From positions 1,641,149 to 1,705,148 of the forward strand of contig NZ_KQ236688.1 in assembly GCF_001183545.1 (NCBI RefSeq): a stretch of 64,000 nucleotides of DNA. The letters are read 5' to 3'. Under the pieces are notes generated by a model. That model was given only the letters and a program-made list of their open reading frames with translations, was not told the DNA's origin and made no database searches. The stretch is from Cellvibrio sp. pealriver. GTDB lineage: Bacteria > Pseudomonadota > Gammaproteobacteria > Pseudomonadales > Cellvibrionaceae. How positions within the stretch are numbered: position 1 is the stretch's first letter; every line of letters begins with the position of its first letter. This document shows positions 47,506 through 57,490 of the stretch, in pieces. Made by a program: the position numbers and the translations under genes.

Positions 47506-48249
47506 TCACGACATATACATGCCGCCATTAACGTGAATCGTCTCACCACTAATGTAAGCCCCAGCATCACTGGCGAGAAATACAACAACGCCTGCAATCT
47601 CCTCTGGCGAACCTAAACGTCCTAAAGGAATACGCGAAAGCAACTGTTGTTTTTGTTCATCCGGCAACACCTTGGTCATGTCGGTATCGATGAAGCCCGG
47701 CGCTACTGTATTAACAGTAATATTGCGGGAACCTACTTCCGCAGCCAATGAGCGCGCAAAGCCCGCCACACCTGCTTTGGTTGCAGCGTAATTAGACTGC
47801 CCAGGATTTCCCATCGCTCCGACAACAGAACTGATATTAATAATCCGCCCCCAGCGAGCCTTCATCATTCCGCGCAAAACACCCTTGCTCAACCGATAAA
47901 TTGCACTCAAATTAGTATTAATGACATCGAACCACTCATCATCGCTCATACGCATTAATAAATTATCTTTCGTAATACCAGCATTGTTTACCAAAATTGC
48001 TGGTGCACCAAATTCGTCACCAACTTCTTTTAATAAATTAGCAACTGAATCAGCGTCAGTGACATTCAACACTTTCCCTGCACCACGAATACCCAAAGCA
48101 GCAAAATTTGAAGAAATTTTTTCTGCTCCAGCAGCGCTTGTAGCAGTACCAATTACTACAGCACCAGCTTTGCCTAATTGCTCAGCAATCGCAGCACCTA
48201 TACCGCGACTAGCACCCGTAACCAAAGCAACTTTATCGATCAGGTTCAT
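47506..48249 (-). CDS. fabG: 3-oxoacyl-ACP reductase FabG
   Basis: An NADPH-dependent short-chain dehydrogenase reducing 3-oxoacyl-ACP. The 247 residues have TGASRGIGAA at 11-20, NNAG at 88-91, and the catalytic Ser141, Tyr154, Lys158 (SVVGAMGNPGQSNYAATKAG). Two ATGs lie in tandem; the second (48249) has better spacing to AGGA. It follows fabD by 29 bases. Confidence 0.97.
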   Translation of the reverse strand: MNLIDKVALVTGASRGIGAAIAEQLGKAGAVVIGTATSAAGAEKISSNFAALGIRGAGKVLNVTDADSVANLLKEVGDEFGAPAILVNNAGITKDNLLMRMSDDEWFDVINTNLSAIYRLSKGVLRGMMKARWGRIINISSVVGAMGNPGQSNYAATKAGVAGFARSLAAEVGSRNITVNTVAPGFIDTDMTKVLPDEQKQQLLSRIPLGRLGSPEEIAGVVVFLASDAGAYISGETIHVNGGMYMS

Positions 48250-48278
48250 CATACGTTCCTTTCAAATCAAATTAATTT

Positions 48279-49220
48279 TTACGCTAAGTTAGTCAGCGTC
48301 GATTGCAGCTCTTCAGGCTTCTCCACAGAAACGGTAGACAAGTCCACGCATATTCTTTTATTTAAACCAGATAATACTTTTCCAGGACCGCATTCCAATG
48401 TGGTAGTGATGCCTTGAGCAACCATATTATTCACGCATTCAACCCAGCGCACCGGACTATAAATTTGCTCGATCATCAACGCCTTTATTTTTTCGGGATC
48501 AGATTCTGTCGCAGCAGTAACGTTGTGCACAACAGCAATAGAAGGCGCTGAAAATTGTGTTCCATTAATTTGCTCAGCCAGTCTCTCCGCTGCTGGGCGC
48601 ATTAAATCAGTATGAAACGGCGCACTCACCGGCAAAGGCAAGGCGCGCTTTGCACCTGCTTCTTTACACAGAGCAATCGCGCGCTCTACAGCAGCAACAG
48701 AGCCAGCAATCACAACCTGACCAGGAGAGTTAAAATTAACCGCTGATACCACCTCACCCTGTTCTGCTTTTTTACACGCATCCAGAATCAATACATCATC
48801 AAGCCCAATAATTGCAGCCATCGCACCCTGTCCAGCAGGCACAGCTTCTTGCATAAATTTACCGCGCTGCTGCACAAGCTTTACAGCATCTTTAAAGTCA
48901 ACTACGCCCGCACAAACCAACGCTGACCACTCTCCCAAACTGTGGCCAGCCAACAGGGCTGGCTGCGCACCATTTTTTTCTTGCCATACACGCCAAATAG
49001 CAACGCTGGCAGCGAGTAGCAAGGGCTGCGTACGTTCCGTAAGATTGATGTCTTCTTGCGCTCCTGTTTGTACCAATACCCACAAATCGTATCCTAGAAC
49101 AGCTGAAGCTTCAGCAAACGTCTGTTCGACTATCGGGAACTCAGCGGCCAACTCCGCCAGCATACCAATTTTCTGAGAACCTTGACCTGGAAATACAAAT
49201 GCAAGATGTTGAGTCGTCAT
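48279..49220 (-). CDS. fabD: Malonyl-CoA:ACP transacylase FabD
   Basis: Moves malonyl from CoA to ACP to prime chain elongation. The 313 residues include FPGQGSQ at 10-16, the nucleophile Ser94 in AGHSLGEWSA, and the His in LPVSAPFHTDLM. It lies in the yceD-rpmF-plsX-fabD-fabG run, 30 bases after plsX. Confidence 0.97.
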   Translation of the reverse strand: MTTQHLAFVFPGQGSQKIGMLAELAAEFPIVEQTFAEASAVLGYDLWVLVQTGAQEDINLTERTQPLLLAASVAIWRVWQEKNGAQPALLAGHSLGEWSALVCAGVVDFKDAVKLVQQRGKFMQEAVPAGQGAMAAIIGLDDVLILDACKKAEQGEVVSAVNFNSPGQVVIAGSVAAVERAIALCKEAGAKRALPLPVSAPFHTDLMRPAAERLAEQINGTQFSAPSIAVVHNVTAATESDPEKIKALMIEQIYSPVRWVECVNNMVAQGITTTLECGPGKVLSGLNKRICVDLSTVSVEKPEELQSTLTNLA

Positions 49221-49250
49221 AATATTGATGTTTCTCTATTTTGCTGGAAA

Positions 49251-50258
49251 TTAATGTTCAGTGAATGCTTGTTGTATCCGTGCGGGAACCCGCTGAAGTA
49301 CCTGCTCACGGGCCACAATCAAAGCATGCAAAAATGCCTTTTCGTTTGCGCCTCCATGGCTTTTTATTACTGTTTTTTGAAGCCCCAGAAATGTAGCCCC
49401 ATTATATAAAGCAGGATCCAACTCATTGCGCAGGAGCTTCAACAATGACGACGCTAGAACCGCCAGGATTTTTGTCAAAAAACTTTTTTGAATAATTGAA
49501 TTAATTCTTTTTGAAATAAATCGAGCAACGCCTTCACTTGCTTTCAAAGCAATATTGCCACTAAAACCATCGCACACAATTACATCGACTGCACCGCTAA
49601 AAATAGCGTCAGCCTCTATAAAACCAACATAATTAAATTTAGCCTCTGTCTTCAACAAAGCATGAGCGGCTTGTAAAACATCGGTGCCTTTTTGATCCTC
49701 TGTACCAACATTTAACAGTGCCACACGCGCACGGCTTGAAGACGAAACATTTGCAGCCAATACAGCCCCCATCAATGCAAACTGATGTAATTGCACAGGA
49801 GAGCAATTTAAATTAGCGCCTAAATCCAGCAAATAGGTATTCCCATTCTCTACTGGCATAGATTTGCAAATTGCCGGGCGCTCAATATCAGGCAATGTCT
49901 TTATCAAGAACTTAGACATTGCTAACAGTGCACCAGTATTGCCAGCACTTAGGCATGCATCAGCATGATTGTTGCGTAACATTTCCAATGCCACCCACAT
50001 CGATGATGCTCTTTTCTGACGCAACGCCATTAAAGGATCATCATTCATGCGGACAACATCATCAGCGTGCGCAATGGTTATACGATTGAGTAATTCAGAG
50101 GATTGCGAGAGCAGAGAACGGATTTGGGTTTGATCGCCAACCAACACCAAATCGACATCGGAGAACTGGGCAATAAAGTTTTGTGCAGCAGAAATAGCAA
50201 CGCGGGGACCTAAGTCCCCGCTCATAGCGTCAACCGCTATTCGAATTCTTGCCGACAA
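49251..50258 (-). CDS. plsX: Phosphate acyltransferase PlsX
   Basis: Makes acyl-phosphate from acyl-ACP, feeding phosphatidic acid synthesis with the glycerol 3-phosphate made by GpsA. The 335-residue protein has IRIAVDAMSGDLGP at the start, SAGNTGALLA, LLDLGANLNCSP, and VCDGFSGNIALKASEGVA. The first codon is TTG at 50258; an in-frame stop lies just upstream and no ATG precedes the homology, so the TTG start is forced. It follows rpmF by 24 bases. Confidence 0.94.
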   Translation of the reverse strand: MSARIRIAVDAMSGDLGPRVAISAAQNFIAQFSDVDLVLVGDQTQIRSLLSQSSELLNRITIAHADDVVRMNDDPLMALRQKRASSMWVALEMLRNNHADACLSAGNTGALLAMSKFLIKTLPDIERPAICKSMPVENGNTYLLDLGANLNCSPVQLHQFALMGAVLAANVSSSSRARVALLNVGTEDQKGTDVLQAAHALLKTEAKFNYVGFIEADAIFSGAVDVIVCDGFSGNIALKASEGVARFISKRINSIIQKSFLTKILAVLASSLLKLLRNELDPALYNGATFLGLQKTVIKSHGGANEKAFLHALIVAREQVLQRVPARIQQAFTEH

Positions 50259-50282
50259 GATGCTGCTGTCGAGAGTAATAAA

Positions 50283-50465
50283 TTACTCGTCGCTACCTTT
50301 GTCGATTACTTTACGGCCACGATAGAATCCATCAGCAGTCACATGGTGACGCAGGTGTTTCTCGCCGCTGGTAGCGTCGACTGACAATGTTGGGCCAGTC
50401 AATGCATCGTGTGAACGACGCATGTCACGTCTGGAACGGGATTTTTTGTTTTGTTGAACTGCCAT
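50283..50465 (-). CDS. rpmF: 50S ribosomal protein L32 (bL32)
   Basis: A 60-residue basic protein: [20 protein letters not shown], then [14 protein letters not shown]. It lacks the zinc-binding cysteine pairs found in some L32 forms. GGAGCTAACC lies before the ATG. It sits between yceD and plsX, a conserved order that links ribosome and lipid synthesis. Confidence 0.97.
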   Translation of the reverse strand: MAVQQNKKSRSRRDMRRSHDALTGPTLSVDATSGEKHLRHHVTADGFYRGRKVIDKGSDE

Positions 50466-50505
50466 GGTTAGCTCCTATTTACTGACTCGCTGGAACCGAG
50501 GCGCC

Positions 50506-51039
50506 TCAGGATTTCGGCGAGCTCTTAAGTTGTTCCAACACTTGAAATGGGTTTTTCTCTTTATTCACCTCAACCGGCTTACCACTGGAGTACAAATTGC
50601 CGTCGAGGCATGACTCCTGATGATAGGCAACAGCAGGTAAACTTAGCAGCAGCTCTTCTTCGATCATCTCGTAAAGATCTGCCACACCTTCGCCTGCTAT
50701 CCATGGATCAAGATGCTTAGGCAAGTTATTTGCCTCTTCTTCATCCCATACAACCGCAAGCGAAATATTACTTTTAACCGGGACAATAACTGGCTCAAGA
50801 CAGCGTTGGCAAATTAAAGATAGCTCAGCGTTTGCCGTTCCAGTAATGACCTTTTTCCTTTCTTCACTGACTGTAAACTCAAGATTCACAGCCACTTCAC
50901 CTTCAGAACTTTCGGTCGCATCAACTATGCGATTGAGTTCTGAAACAGGAATATAACCCTCCAAAGTCACGCCATGTTGTGCGAATTTTCGAGGATCGCC
51001 CTGCCGAGGCAAAATTTTGTAAGAAGGGGGCTTAAACAT
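50506..51039 (-). CDS. yceD: YceD/DUF177 family protein (23S rRNA accumulation)
   Basis: A 177-residue protein of the DUF177 family, with LICQRCLEPVIVPV carrying the paired cysteines and AVVWDEEEANNLP. In E. coli YceD is needed for normal 23S rRNA accumulation. It is encoded immediately upstream of rpmF (40-base gap), the usual arrangement, and is divergent from yceF, which has a 127-base promoter region in between. Confidence 0.92.
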   Translation of the reverse strand: MFKPPSYKILPRQGDPRKFAQHGVTLEGYIPVSELNRIVDATESSEGEVAVNLEFTVSEERKKVITGTANAELSLICQRCLEPVIVPVKSNISLAVVWDEEEANNLPKHLDPWIAGEGVADLYEMIEEELLLSLPAVAYHQESCLDGNLYSSGKPVEVNKEKNPFQVLEQLKSSPKS

Positions 51040-51166
51040 AAGCGCGGCATAATAGGGGTATCAGCTACTAGTGTCAAAGAAAAACTGGTCAAATAGCGGC
51101 ATTTAGTAGTTTTGCAGTAAGATTTATCCTGTATATAGCGTTTAAACTCTTACGACGACATCAAAA

Positions 51167-51757
51167 ATGCACAAAAACCGCATTATTTTGGCATCCAGCT
51201 CCCCCTACAGAAAGCAATTATTGGGCAAATTGGGGCTCGAATTCGACTCAATATCACCTGATATTGACGAGACACCAATGCAGGAAGAAAAACCAACCGA
51301 CCTGGCATTCAGGCTTGCCCAAGAAAAAGCTCGTGCACTTTCAAACAGCTACCCTAACCACTTGATTATTGGTTCAGATCAAGTTGCTACCATAGCTGAC
51401 ACAATTATTGGAAAACCACTTAATCATGAAGACGCCTTGGCTCAACTAGAAAGCTTCAGCGGAAAACAAGTTTGGTTTTTGACGGGGCTGTGTCTACTCA
51501 ACAGCGCAACAGGCAGAACCCAAACAACTGTTGAACGTTACAGCGTCAAGTTCCGCCCATTAACCAGAACGCAACTCACCAATTATCTCAACAAAGAGCA
51601 ACCCTATGACTGCGCCGGAAGCTTTAAAGCTGAAGGTTTAGGTATATGCCTTTTCGAAAAACTTAGCGGTGATGACCCAAATACACTAATCGGCTTGCCG
51701 CTGATCACTCTAACCAAAATGCTGGAAAATGAAGGGGTATCCCCCTTGGCCCACTAA
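51167..51757 (+). CDS. yceF: Maf-like nucleotide pyrophosphatase YceF
   Basis: A 196-residue Maf family enzyme: LASSSPYRKQLLGKLGLEFD, DIDETPM, AQEKARAL, LIIGSDQVA and DCAGSFKAEGLGI. The E. coli YceF subgroup hydrolyses 7-methyl-GTP to the monophosphate, which fits the yceD neighbourhood. Its last four bases overlap the end of the convergent HAD gene. The ribosome site is weak. Confidence 0.92.
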   Translation: MHKNRIILASSSPYRKQLLGKLGLEFDSISPDIDETPMQEEKPTDLAFRLAQEKARALSNSYPNHLIIGSDQVATIADTIIGKPLNHEDALAQLESFSGKQVWFLTGLCLLNSATGRTQTTVERYSVKFRPLTRTQLTNYLNKEQPYDCAGSFKAEGLGICLFEKLSGDDPNTLIGLPLITLTKMLENEGVSPLAH

Positions 51758-52398
51758 CCCAAGCGCCCCCATGACAGCAATTGATCGAACTGGTCCAGAC
51801 ACACTACTGGATCATAGCTGTGCAAGCGGCTTATATCATGAGCCCCATAACTGACCGCAATACGAGGCATCATTATCCGACGCGCCATATCCATGTCGTA
51901 TTCCGTATCACCAATCATTACTGCGTCATTTACGTCCATGCCAAATTCGCGCAGCAATTGCTGAAGCATCAGAGGATTTGGCTTGGATGCCGTCTCATCC
52001 GCACAGCGAGTTGCATGAAAGAAGCTGGAAAGCCCCAAGACACCCAATATACGATTAAGACCTTTACGACTTTTACCGGTGGCAACCGTTAAAATATGCC
52101 CGTCCTCTTTTAACTTATTCAGGACATCGATAACACCCGGGAAAAAATCAGAAGGACGCGCCTCATCCAGAGCCAAAAAGTGCCGGGCGTACGCATCACG
52201 CAGACATGAGCGACCAAACGCATCCACGTCGGGATACAATTGCGCTATCGCTTCGGGAAGCCCCAAGCCAATGATGTTGTGGATATGATGGTCATCCAAC
52301 GGATCCCACCCCATATCGATCGCCGCCAACTGCATAGATGTCGTAATCTTGGCCTTCGAATCACTCAAAGTACCATCCCAGTCAAAAATCAATAACAA
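51754..52398 (-). CDS. HAD hydrolase (phosphoglycolate-phosphatase-like)
   Basis: A 214-residue HAD superfamily phosphatase: catalytic DWDGTLSD (Asp6, Asp8), motif II in TVATGKSRKGL, and motif III/IV in MIGDTEYDMDMAR. The cap domain is C1 type. The substrate is not assigned; a homolog sits near rluC in many gammaproteobacteria. The start must be TTG at 52398: a stop codon is immediately upstream and GGAG lies six bases before. Four bases overlap the yceF end. It follows rluC by 19 bases. Confidence 0.88.
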   Translation of the reverse strand: MLLIFDWDGTLSDSKAKITTSMQLAAIDMGWDPLDDHHIHNIIGLGLPEAIAQLYPDVDAFGRSCLRDAYARHFLALDEARPSDFFPGVIDVLNKLKEDGHILTVATGKSRKGLNRILGVLGLSSFFHATRCADETASKPNPLMLQQLLREFGMDVNDAVMIGDTEYDMDMARRIMMPRIAVSYGAHDISRLHSYDPVVCLDQFDQLLSWGRLG

Positions 52399-52417
52399 TT
52401 ACCACTCCAAATAAGGA

Positions 52418-53437
52418 CTATTTCGTCCGACTATCGTTTAATTGAGCCATACAAGAAAGAGGCACCGCCAAGTCCGGAGGAAGAGGTGCCTCGACATGAA
52501 CCAACTCTTCCGAGTCAGGCAAGTAAAAAGATAAGGAAGAAGCATGAAGAAACAATCTTTTAACCCCCCTTTCTCGCATCAGGACATTGACTTCGTCATC
52601 CCCGTATTTTTCATCTCCAACGAGAGCGTGCCCTGAATACTGTGCATGCACCCTTATCTGATGCGTTCGCCCTGTTATCGGGCGCGCCTCTATCAAACTA
52701 AACCCATCAAAACGTTGCAACAGCTTGAATTCCGTAAGACTTGGCTTGCCATCAGGGTGCACTTTTACAATCCGCTCTCCGCCCGCAACAACTGTTTTAA
52801 GCAGGGGCGCGTTAACTCTAGATGCAACCTTTGACCAATCTCCAATAACCAAGGCTTTGTAAATTTTGACAACCCCTCCCTCTTCGCCAGCTGATTTTTC
52901 CCGCAATGCGGCTTGCAGATGACGCAAGTAGCTGCGTTTTTTGGCAATCATAATGCAACCTGATGTATCACGATCCAAGCGATGCACAAGCTCAAGGTGG
53001 TGCTCATCCGGGCGCATCTGGCGGAGTGTTTCGATCAATCCCAAGGTAACACCGCTACCACCATGAACAGCCAAACCTGGCGGCTTATTAACAACTAGCA
53101 GCCCCTTGTCTTCAAATACTATTGATTTGGCTAACAACGCCATCATTTGGTGACTCGCCTTGGCTTCCGTTCCTGCTTCTGCTGTTCGAACAGGAGGAAC
53201 CCGAACCAAGTCCCCTGCCATTAATTTATATTCAGGTTTTATACGGCTTTTGTTAACTCGCACCTCACCCTTGCGAATCACGTTATAAATTTTTGATCTG
53301 GGCACCCCCTTGAGGCGGGCGATCAAAAAGTTATCCAGACGCTGCCCAGCATGTTCCTCATCAATAGAAATGAACGATACTTGAGCAAATGGCTGGTTTT
53401 TTGCGGGATCACCCGCTGTTTCGGTCAATGTTTTCAT
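52418..53437 (-). CDS. rluC: 23S rRNA pseudouridine(955/2504/2580) synthase RluC
   Basis: A 339-residue enzyme. An N-terminal S4 domain (about residues 31-80, AGQRLDNFLIARLKGVPRSK) is followed by the RluA-type catalytic domain with VHRLDRDTSG (Asp155), and ITGRTHQIRVHAQYSGHALV. RluC modifies 23S rRNA at three positions. The position divergent from rne is the conserved gammaproteobacterial arrangement. The HAD phosphatase follows in the same operon. Confidence 0.94.
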   Translation of the reverse strand: MKTLTETAGDPAKNQPFAQVSFISIDEEHAGQRLDNFLIARLKGVPRSKIYNVIRKGEVRVNKSRIKPEYKLMAGDLVRVPPVRTAEAGTEAKASHQMMALLAKSIVFEDKGLLVVNKPPGLAVHGGSGVTLGLIETLRQMRPDEHHLELVHRLDRDTSGCIMIAKKRSYLRHLQAALREKSAGEEGGVVKIYKALVIGDWSKVASRVNAPLLKTVVAGGERIVKVHPDGKPSLTEFKLLQRFDGFSLIEARPITGRTHQIRVHAQYSGHALVGDEKYGDDEVNVLMRERGVKRLFLHASSLSFYLPDSEELVHVEAPLPPDLAVPLSCMAQLNDSRTK

Positions 53438-54250
53438 GGTGGCAATAATACCTGATCCCCGACCAACACCACATCAAGGCAATCATCTCGTCATGGAAAA
53501 AGCAGGTAAATCACTGATTTAATTGCCGCATAAAGGCATAGCTGCTATATTCAAGCGGCTGATACAGGCTGGTTTCCGGGTAGCGCATAGTAAACAGGCG
53601 CATCATTAAGGAAATACCGCTGACAGCAGGAGTTGCCGGTATGCATAACCAACATTGAATATGCACCCGCACTCTTAGTTGACACTGACAACGGCAGACT
53701 GCAAGCCTGACTTGCCGAACGCCCTAACAATTGCATCAACCAACGTTGCTCTCATTGTTAATACTGTTTTTTGTTTTGCTGAACTCTAAATAACGTTCTA
53801 TTTGTAAATTCTGGACAATTCGCCTTGCTTGAAACCCTGTCCGAAGCCAATTTTGCAGGTTGCATATTTAATCTTGCAGTTGAAGTATTGAATCCAACTG
53901 CCTGACTGGGAACAAATTTGAAAATTTCACATTTTCACTACTGCTTTCCCGTCAACCAGAGATGAAAAAATTAACAACCCGGTCGCCGCAGGATGGCGCA
54001 TCACTTTGACCGATACTACAAATAGGAAAACCAGCCAATTCAAGCTGGTAAAAATGAGCCAAATGGGTATTCAAACCACTAACACAGCCGCTGCAAAGCG
54101 ATAACACTGTGAAACTGGACACCAAACCCACCAACCGCTGATGCGAGCCCAGTATAGGGTAGCGTATCAGTCCATAAGGTTGCGCAAAACACTGCCGTGC
54201 TAGCACTGATTGTCACGTCGAAACCGATGCTTCAGACAATTAGGTAACAC
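53438..54250. other. Long rluC-rne intergenic region (probable rne leader)
   Basis: An 813-base stretch between divergent rluC and rne with no credible gene. Hairpins include GCAGTTG / CAACTGC (53876-53901) and ACCAGC / GCTGGT (54030-54049). In E. coli the rne 5' untranslated region is long and structured and lets RNase E cut its own mRNA. The same could be true here, but no sequence element was recognised as conserved. Promoters for both genes should lie within. Confidence 0.5.
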
Positions 54251-57046
54251 ATGAAAAGAATGCTTATTAATGCAACTCAACCAGAAGAGTTGCGCGTAGC
54301 CCTGGTCGACGGCCAATGGCTTTACGATCTCGACATCGAAAATCGCAACCGCGAACAAAAAAAATCCAACATCTACAAAGGTCGTATCACTCGGGTAGAG
54401 CCGAGTCTGGAAGCTGCTTTCGTTGACTATGGCGCAGAGCGTCATGGATTCCTCCCTCTAAAAGAAATTTCTCGCGAATACTTCACTAAAAATTCTGGCG
54501 ATTCTGATGGTCGCATCAAGATCAAGGATGTACTCAAGGAAGGCACAGAAGTCATAGTTCAAATTGACAAAGAAGAACGTGGCAATAAAGGCGCAGCTCT
54601 TACCACCTTTATCAGTCTGGCCGGCCGCTATCTTGTATTGATGCCCAATAACCCTCGCGCAGGCGGTATTTCCCGTCGCATCGAAGGGGAGGACCGCGCC
54701 GAATTGAAAGATGCTCTGGGCGAGGTAGAAGTTCCAAATGGAATGGGCGTCATTATCCGTACTGCAGGCGTGGGCCGTAGCGCAGAAGAGCTTCAGTGGG
54801 ACTTGAACTACCTCCTTCAACTGTGGGACTCCATTTCCACCGCCGCTAAAAACTCAGCCGCACCCGCATTTCTGTTTCAGGAAAGCAACGTCATTATTCG
54901 CGCGATTCGCGACTATCTGCGCCAAGACGTAGGTGAAGTTATCGTTGATAACAAAGAAGCCTTTGATCTTGCTGCCGGCTTTATTCAACAGGTGATGCCG
55001 AACTACCGCAGTAAAGTGAAGCTTTATCAGGATGACATACCATTATTCAATCGCTATCAGATTGAGTCGCAAATTGAAACTGCCTTCCAGCGCGAAGTTA
55101 AACTGCCCTCTGGCGGATCTATTGTTATTGATGTCACCGAAGCCTTGGTTGCGATCGACATCAACTCATCGCGCGCAACAAAAGGCGGCGATATTGAAGA
55201 AACTGCACTACAAACCAACCTCGAAGCTGCCGATGAAATTGCCCGTCAATTGCGCCTACGCGATATGGGTGGACTTATTGTCATCGACTTTATTGACATG
55301 CAGCCTGTGCGCAACCAGCGCGAAGTTGAAAACCGCGTACGCGATGCATTAATGATGGATCGCGCACGCGTACAAATTGGGCGCATTTCACGCTTCGGCC
55401 TGATGGAGATGTCACGTCAACGCCTGCGTCCATCACTAGGTGAAACACACTCCAAGATTTGCCCTCGCTGTGACGGCGTAGGCACCATTCGCGGTACGCG
55501 CTCTTTGGCACTCTCGATTCTGCGCCTGGTAGAAGATGAGGCGCAAAAAGAGCGCAGCGCAGAAATCCGCGCAATTTGCCCTGTATCTGTTGCAACCTAT
55601 TTGCTCAACGAAAAGCGTAAAACAATCTCCAGCATCGAGTCTCGCAATAATACGCGCGTAGTGATTGTGCCCAATGCTGATCTGATGACTCCTCACTTTG
55701 AAGTTCAGCGCTTACGTGATGATGATGAAGGCACACTGGAAACTAGTTATAAAATTGTCGGCCATGTTGATGAAGCCAAAGATGAAGAGGAAGATCTTCA
55801 AGCAAAACCTTTCATCGCACCAAAACCGCTCGTACAACCCAGCAGCCCAAGCCAGCCAGCCCCCGAACCCATCAAAAAACCAGGCCTGTTTTCTCGCCTG
55901 ATTGGTTCTATTACCGGAATTTTCAGCAGCGAAAAAGAAGAGAGCAAGGGCAAGCGGGATCACAAACGAGACAATCGCCGCGGCTCACGCAACAATCGCC
56001 GTGATGGCCGCAACCGTCGCGATAAAGACCGCAAGGAAGATCGTGAAATCATCGATAATCTGGAGCATCGCCATGCAACCGATAGCAAACCAGCGCGAGA
56101 CCAAGAGAGACGTGATAACACGGAAGCGCGCAAACCACGCCACAACAGAGATCAACAACGTGACCAACAATTAAGCGAAGATGACTCTCGCCAACAACGC
56201 AGTCGCAATCAGCGCAATGATCGTGACAATAGACGTTCAGCCAACACCAATAAGGAAGAGCAATCTCCGGTTGATGCTATTACAGTCAATGAAGTAGTTG
56301 AGTTACCTGATGACACCGATGATCAACGCCCATCCAAACGTCCGGCTGGCCGTCGTACGCGTTCGCAACAACGTCGTCGTAGTCGCCACAACGACGCTGA
56401 AACAGCAGGGCAAGATAACAGCTTAAGTCAGGACGCGATTGAAGCGCCGAACTCGGCTAAGGCACAACCTGAAGAACCTAAGGTTTTAAGTGAATCTGCA
56501 CAGCTCGCCCAACAGATATCTGCTGCCATAGCCGAACACGCTATGCAGAGCCAATCAGTCAAGGCAGCTCCAGAATTAACCCTGGAACCACATGCTCAAA
56601 AAGAAATCCCGATAGAACCACTTTTAGATCATGATTCAGGATCAAACTCTGCCACTGCTGCAGTGACAGAGGCTATAGAGGAAAGTGCACCCTCTGACAC
56701 TACAGTGGAATTGAAATCTAATGCAGAGAATGCAGAGGTAACTACACGATTACCAACAACTGAAGAAGCAATAGTGAGCAGTAGTGTGGATGTAGAGGTT
56801 GAAACTCCACAATACCCAACTACGACAAAGATTGATTTTTCAGTAGCGATGTCTGTCAGAGCAAGTAATGACCCCCGCAAAGCTCCCAAACCTATAAACC
56901 GAGTGAACATCATCACTGAAACTATAGATAGCCCAACTTCGCGAGCGCTCGATACTAGCCTACCCCCAAGCGTTGATCATAATCCTCGACCATTGAGTCG
57001 GCCACTCAATGACCCTCGTTTAGCCAAACGCAGCAATAACGAATAA
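54251..57046 (+). CDS. rne: Ribonuclease E
   Basis: The main endonuclease of mRNA decay and rRNA/tRNA processing and the scaffold of the degradosome. The N-terminal half contains the S1 domain (about 39-125), the DNase-I-like catalytic site with Asp303 (VAIDINSS) and Asp346 (VIDFIDMQ), and the zinc-link CPRC at 404-407, numbered as in E. coli. The C-terminal half (about 530-931) is disordered, with strongly Arg-rich RNA-binding stretches near residues 580-670 and acidic parts between. The C-terminal end ([16 protein letters not shown]) is a likely PNPase-contact microdomain. Length 931 is within family range. Confidence 0.97.
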   Translation: MKRMLINATQPEELRVALVDGQWLYDLDIENRNREQKKSNIYKGRITRVEPSLEAAFVDYGAERHGFLPLKEISREYFTKNSGDSDGRIKIKDVLKEGTEVIVQIDKEERGNKGAALTTFISLAGRYLVLMPNNPRAGGISRRIEGEDRAELKDALGEVEVPNGMGVIIRTAGVGRSAEELQWDLNYLLQLWDSISTAAKNSAAPAFLFQESNVIIRAIRDYLRQDVGEVIVDNKEAFDLAAGFIQQVMPNYRSKVKLYQDDIPLFNRYQIESQIETAFQREVKLPSGGSIVIDVTEALVAIDINSSRATKGGDIEETALQTNLEAADEIARQLRLRDMGGLIVIDFIDMQPVRNQREVENRVRDALMMDRARVQIGRISRFGLMEMSRQRLRPSLGETHSKICPRCDGVGTIRGTRSLALSILRLVEDEAQKERSAEIRAICPVSVATYLLNEKRKTISSIESRNNTRVVIVPNADLMTPHFEVQRLRDDDEGTLETSYKIVGHVDEAKDEEEDLQAKPFIAPKPLVQPSSPSQPAPEPIKKPGLFSRLIGSITGIFSSEKEESKGKRDHKRDNRRGSRNNRRDGRNRRDKDRKEDREIIDNLEHRHATDSKPARDQERRDNTEARKPRHNRDQQRDQQLSEDDSRQQRSRNQRNDRDNRRSANTNKEEQSPVDAITVNEVVELPDDTDDQRPSKRPAGRRTRSQQRRRSRHNDAETAGQDNSLSQDAIEAPNSAKAQPEEPKVLSESAQLAQQISAAIAEHAMQSQSVKAAPELTLEPHAQKEIPIEPLLDHDSGSNSATAAVTEAIEESAPSDTTVELKSNAENAEVTTRLPTTEEAIVSSSVDVEVETPQYPTTTKIDFSVAMSVRASNDPRKAPKPINRVNIITETIDSPTSRALDTSLPPSVDHNPRPLSRPLNDPRLAKRSNNE

Positions 57047-57070
57047 GTATTTAGCCAAACATCGCTAAAG

Positions 57071-57098
57071 GCCGAATTGGAAACAATTCGGCTTTTTT
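57071..57098 (+). terminator. Intrinsic terminator of rne
   Basis: A perfect 9-bp stem (GCCGAATTG / CAATTCGGC) with a GAAA tetraloop and six T residues, 25 bases after the rne stop. Confidence 0.95.
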
Positions 57099-57164
57099 AT
57101 ACTCAGAAACCATCCAAAAGTTTTTCTCCTTGCGATATTTAGCTATAAAAATTCTGCATTCCAC

Positions 57165-57192
57165 TTGCCCAATAAAAAAAGCTCTGTATAAT
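57165..57192 (+). promoter_or_regulatory. Promoter of tRNA-Ser
   Basis: TTGCCC (57165-57170), a 16-base spacer and a consensus TATAAT (57187-57192), 11 bases before the tRNA. The G+C-rich discriminator TCGTCGC follows. Confidence 0.75.
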
Positions 57193-57203
57193 TCGTCGCA
57201 CTC

Positions 57204-57293
57204 GGAAGGGTGGCAGAGTGGTTTAATGCACCGGTCTTGAAAACCGGCGTAGGTGCGAGCCTACCCAGGGTTCAAATCCCTGCCCTTCCGCCA
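57204..57293 (+). tRNA. tRNA-Ser (TGA)
   Basis: A 90-base class II tRNA with a long variable arm (CGTAGGTGCGAGCCTACC). The acceptor stem is GGAAGGG/CCCTTCC, anticodon TGA in CGGTCTTGAAAACCG, and CCA is encoded. Confidence 0.96.
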
Positions 57294-57316
57294 TATTTGA
57301 TTGAACAACAAATCGT

Positions 57317-57346
57317 AAAAAAGCATCAGGAAACTGATGCTTTTTT
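57317..57346 (+). terminator. Intrinsic terminator after tRNA-Ser
   Basis: A 13-bp stem (AAAAAAGCATCAG / CTGATGCTTTTTT) with a GAAA loop. Confidence 0.93.
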
Positions 57347-57490
57347 ATTTTTTAGCCCTTCTAAAATGCAACACCCATTCATTTTTATTGTCTTAGTAGG
57401 CGAATCCAAAGCTGTGATAAAACTTGGCTTTATGATTGCATCTTTGTATGATCATTCGAAATTAAGCTTTTAATGATTACGGAGGGTTTT

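Noticed and set aside
53952..54206. 84-codon minus-strand frame upstream of rne
   Set aside because: No family features or ribosome site; more likely part of the rne leader or promoter region.
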